A DNA stretch of 64,000 bases, from contig NZ_SNZH01000010.1 in the NCBI RefSeq assembly GCF_004363655.1, positions 1-64,000 on the forward strand, given 5' to 3'. A program made the translations under genes and the position numbers. The DNA is from Tahibacter aquaticus (GTDB lineage Bacteria > Pseudomonadota > Gammaproteobacteria > Xanthomonadales > Rhodanobacteraceae). The notes beneath the pieces were generated by a model. It saw only the letters and a list, made by a program, of their open reading frames with translations, was not told the DNA's origin and searched no databases. Positions 61,215 through 64,000 of this stretch are shown piece by piece. The number at the start of each line of letters is the position of its first letter. Positions within the stretch are counted from its first letter, which is position 1.

Positions 61215-61234
61215 GTCGGTAACAGTCGGTAACG
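61215..61234. promoter_or_regulatory. Tandem direct repeat, possible response-regulator site
   Basis: Two adjacent 10-base units GTCGGTAACA and GTCGGTAACG, 91 bases before the response-regulator start and between it and the divergent Usp operon. OmpR-family proteins bind such tandem repeats, so it may serve both promoters. Confidence 0.4.
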
Positions 61235-61324
61235 GCGGGGAAAGGAACGGACGTGCCGTTCGCGGCAGGTGCATGCCCGACTGTGCGCGCCTATGATCAA
61301 CGGAGCCATCCACTGGCGATCTCG

Positions 61325-62056
61325 ATGGAAGCGAAGATTCCACATATCCTTTGCGTGGACGATGAGGAAGAAATCCGAGTCCTGCTCAGCCGCTACCTCG
61401 GCCAGCACGGGATGCGCATCAGCCTTGCCGCCAGCGGCAGCGAGATGCGCCGTTTCGTTGCCGAGGGCGGCGTGGACCTGGTGCTGCTCGACCTGGGCCT
61501 GCCAGGGGACGACGGCCTGAGCCTGATGCGCCATCTCCGCGAGCAGTGGAATGGCGCCGTGATCATCGTCAGCGGCCGCAGCGATGCGGTTGACCGCATT
61601 GTCGGCCTCGAACTGGGCGCCGACGACTACGTGACCAAACCCTTCGACCTGCGCGAACTGCTGGCGCGCGTGCGCAGCGTGCTGCGACGACTGGAAGCGG
61701 GTCGCGCTGCGGCGCCGGCCATCGATCAGCCTCGCCGAGTTGCCGTATTCGCTGGCTTGCGCTTCGATCTGGCAGCTCGCACTCTGCATGATCGCGCCGG
61801 CACGTGCATCGACCTGACCAGCGGCGAGTTCGAACTGCTGCGCGCCTTCGTGCAGCAGCCCAATCAAGTGCTCTCCCGCGACACACTGATGAACTGCATC
61901 CATGGCCGCGAAGCCGGCCCCTACGATCGGGCCATCGACATGCAGATTGGCCGGCTACGGCGCAAGATCGAGGCCGATCCGGAGCGCCCCGCGCTGATCA
62001 AATCCGTGCGTGGCGCCGGCTATATGTTTGTCCCTGCGGTGGAGCATCAGCCATGA
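61325..62056 (+). CDS. OmpR-family response regulator
   Basis: A 243-residue regulator. The receiver has D12/D13, phospho-acceptor D56 in LVLLDLGLPGDDG and Lys in DYVTKPFDL; the winged-helix domain ends MQIGRLRRKIEADPERPALIKSVRGAGYMF. The start MEAKIPHI is chosen by alignment to the receiver; the frame extends upstream without coding signal. Its stop overlaps the hybrid kinase start by 4 bases, so they are one signalling unit divergent from the Usp operon. Confidence 0.9.
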   Translation: MEAKIPHILCVDDEEEIRVLLSRYLGQHGMRISLAASGSEMRRFVAEGGVDLVLLDLGLPGDDGLSLMRHLREQWNGAVIIVSGRSDAVDRIVGLELGADDYVTKPFDLRELLARVRSVLRRLEAGRAAAPAIDQPRRVAVFAGLRFDLAARTLHDRAGTCIDLTSGEFELLRAFVQQPNQVLSRDTLMNCIHGREAGPYDRAIDMQIGRLRRKIEADPERPALIKSVRGAGYMFVPAVEHQP

Positions 62057-64000
62057 GCGTCTCCGGTGAAGTCCCCTCTCCGCTGTACCGGGCGCTGTTC
62101 GAGACGGCGCCCGACGCCATGATCGTGGTCGCCCGTGACGGGCGGATCGTGCTGGCCAATCCACAGGCGGCGCGGCTGTTCGGATACGCGCTGGAAGAGC
62201 TTGCGGGCCAGCCAGTAGAGCTACTTATGCCCGAGCAGGTACGCGGCCGCCACCATGCCCATCGCACCGGATACATGGAGCGCCCGCGCGAGCGTCCCAT
62301 GGGCGCGGGCCAGGAACTGGTCGGCCGCCGCCGCGATGGCGGTCAGTTTCCGGTGGAGATCGCCCTCAGCCCGATCAACAGTGGCACCGAAACCTTGTTC
62401 GCCGCCTCGATACGCGACATCTCCGAGACGCTCCGCCAGCGTCAGGCCCTGGCGCGCGCGCGCTTCGACACGTATGCAGCACAGATCGGCCAGCTCGCCC
62501 TCCAGACCGGTGATTTCGAAAAGCTCGGCGAAAAGATCTCCGTGCTGATGCGCGATGCGCTGCAGGCGCGCGCCGTCGGCATCGTGCTGTTCCAGTCACC
62601 CCACGCCCGCATGCTCGGCAACGCCGTGGACGGCACTGACGAAGACATCGTGGAAAAAGTCTGCGCCGCCTTGGACCTCGGCCCGGGCAACTGCCCGGCC
62701 GAACCGGACGTCTGGTTGCGGGATGCGGCGCACGCGGCTGTCTGGTCCCGGGCCGGAATCGGCGGTGGACGCATTCTTCCGATTCTGGACCACGACCGCA
62801 CGCTGGGCGCCCTGATCGTGCTGAGCAGCGCCCCGTGGCGCGCCGATCGCGATACCGATCATTTCCTCAGCATGGTGACCAACGTGTTGGCGACGGCAGC
62901 CCTGCGTCATCACGCGCAGGAGCAGCTCGCCCATTCCCAGCGGCTGGAAGCGGTCGGCCACTTGACCGGCGGCATTGCTCACGACTTCAACAACCTGCTT
63001 ACCATCGTATCCGGCAATCTGCAGTTGCTCGAAGATCTGGCGGAACGCGATCCGGTCGCCAACGACGCCGTCACGCGCGCACTGCGCGCCGTCGGGCGTG
63101 GCGCAGAACTCACGCGCAAGCTGCTCGCCTTCGCCCGACGCCAGCGCCTCAGCCCGGACGCAGTCGCTCCGGCGGACCTGCTGCTGGAACTGGGCCGCAT
63201 GCTGGAGCGCACGCTGGGTGAAACCATCCAGGTGCAGATCGACTGCCCTGCGGAGCTGCCGGCCGTGTTCGCGGATCCGGTGCAGCTGGAAGGCGCCCTG
63301 CTGAATCTGGCCCTGAACGCGCGCGACGCCATGCCGCGCGGTGGCCGCCTGTCGATCAGCGCCCGACAGCACCGCATCGAGGAGACCGGCGAAGGCGCCG
63401 AGCTGCCTGTGGGCCGTTACGTCCGCTTCACCATCGCCGACACCGGTGTCGGCATGCCCCCGGACGTACTGGCACGTGCCTTCGAACCGTTTTTCACCAC
63501 CAAGGAATCGGGCAAAGGCAGTGGCCTGGGCCTGAGCATGGTCTACGGATTCGTCAAGCAGTCCGGCGGACAGCTGTTGGCGCAAAGCCAGCTCGGCTAC
63601 GGCACGCAGATGAACCTCATATTGCCGCTTGCGCCGTCCGGGGCTGTCCGGCCAGAAACCGTGCAGACCATGCCTGGCCCGCGCGGCAACCAAACCGTGC
63701 TGGTCGTCGAGGATGAACCTGAGGTGCGCGGCATCGCGGTTGCGTTCCTGCGTGCGCTCGGCTACGCCGTGCATGAAGCCGGCGACGCCGAACAAGCCCT
63801 GCAACACCTGCGCGACGATTCCTCCATCGCCTTGCTCTTCAGCGACGTCGTGCTGGGCGGCAGCACCAACGGCATAGAACTCGCCCATGCGGCTCGTGCA
63901 CTGCGTCCCACGCTGCCGGTACTGCTGACCTCCGGGTACGAGCTGGGCAGCACGGACACACCGCACGAATTCCCGCTGCTGCGCAAGCCTTATCGCCGGG
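62053..64000 (+). CDS. Hybrid sensor histidine kinase (PAS, GAF-like, HisKA, HATPase, receiver), partial
   Basis: At least 649 residues, running off the right edge. An N-terminal PAS domain ([32 protein letters not shown]) is followed by a GAF-like region (about 140-270), the phospho-acceptor [18 protein letters not shown], the ATPase motifs [21 protein letters not shown] and [18 protein letters not shown], and a C-terminal receiver ([17 protein letters not shown], phospho-acceptor in [10 protein letters not shown], Lys in LLRKPYRR). There are no membrane segments, so the sensor is cytosolic. The receiver is nearly complete; only its last helix is missing. Confidence 0.92.
   Translation, partial: MSVSGEVPSPLYRALFETAPDAMIVVARDGRIVLANPQAARLFGYALEELAGQPVELLMPEQVRGRHHAHRTGYMERPRERPMGAGQELVGRRRDGGQFPVEIALSPINSGTETLFAASIRDISETLRQRQALARARFDTYAAQIGQLALQTGDFEKLGEKISVLMRDALQARAVGIVLFQSPHARMLGNAVDGTDEDIVEKVCAALDLGPGNCPAEPDVWLRDAAHAAVWSRAGIGGGRILPILDHDRTLGALIVLSSAPWRADRDTDHFLSMVTNVLATAALRHHAQEQLAHSQRLEAVGHLTGGIAHDFNNLLTIVSGNLQLLEDLAERDPVANDAVTRALRAVGRGAELTRKLLAFARRQRLSPDAVAPADLLLELGRMLERTLGETIQVQIDCPAELPAVFADPVQLEGALLNLALNARDAMPRGGRLSISARQHRIEETGEGAELPVGRYVRFTIADTGVGMPPDVLARAFEPFFTTKESGKGSGLGLSMVYGFVKQSGGQLLAQSQLGYGTQMNLILPLAPSGAVRPETVQTMPGPRGNQTVLVVEDEPEVRGIAVAFLRALGYAVHEAGDAEQALQHLRDDSSIALLFSDVVLGGSTNGIELAHAARALRPTLPVLLTSGYELGSTDTPHEFPLLRKPYRR

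Overview
The window is 64 kb of GC-rich chromosome. Gene families, dense packing, strong GC3 bias and REP-like repeats suggest a gammaproteobacterium of the Xanthomonadales/Lysobacterales, possibly Rhodanobacteraceae (Dokdonella or Tahibacter-like). This placement is an inference from gene content, not a database match. I see no rRNA, tRNA, CRISPR array, intact transposase or prophage.

Left half (about 0.8-38.3 kb), ordinary metabolic and envelope backbone. In order it holds an ABC-F ATPase with a structured leader, a GNAT acetyltransferase, a beta-trefoil protein, a PEP mutase/isocitrate lyase-family enzyme, an OmpR-type two-component pair, MipA/OmpV, an NAD-dependent reductase, a PQQ-type sugar dehydrogenase, an M19 dipeptidase and a secreted trypsin-like protease. 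A compact valine-degradation operon follows (mmsA, acyl-CoA dehydrogenase, enoyl-CoA hydratase, 3-hydroxyisobutyryl-CoA hydrolase, mmsB). A well-formed cobalamin riboswitch lies directly upstream of it, which is an unusual partner. Next come secreted and lipoproteins, a LytS/LytR-type pair, a decayed SDR gene, a YbaK-type deacylase, a Gdx/SugE guanidinium exporter behind a two-hairpin guanidine-II riboswitch, DUF1993, an amino-acid-oxidase-like flavoprotein, hemerythrin, a four-gene Csu-type (spore coat U) chaperone-usher pilus, secreted proteins including a metallopeptidase-like one with a changed HExxH motif, and an HU protein. At least seven copies of a dispersed REP-like repeat lie in the first 21 kb.

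Right half (about 38.7-64 kb), a low-oxygen/stress island. Eight sites matching the FNR/Anr box (TTGAT-N4-ATCAA, one degenerate) sit upstream of its genes. The genes are an MlaE/MlaF/MlaD/PqiC-type lipid transporter, a triple-BON protein, four universal stress protein loci (one truncated), a beta-CASP metallo-hydrolase, DUF1003, GNAT, a P-type ATPase-phosphotransacetylase-acetate kinase operon, a phasin-like protein, two divergent L,D-transpeptidases, CHAD, a zinc alcohol dehydrogenase and DUF2238. An OmpR-type regulator and a PAS/histidine kinase/receiver hybrid close the window, and the kinase runs off the right edge. The set fits survival under oxygen limitation: fermentative ATP and redox balance, ion pumping, envelope remodelling and storage-granule or polyphosphate binding. 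The island also holds gene fragments, a 157-bp MITE-like element and an AT-rich palindrome-rich promoter region with no obvious major gene.
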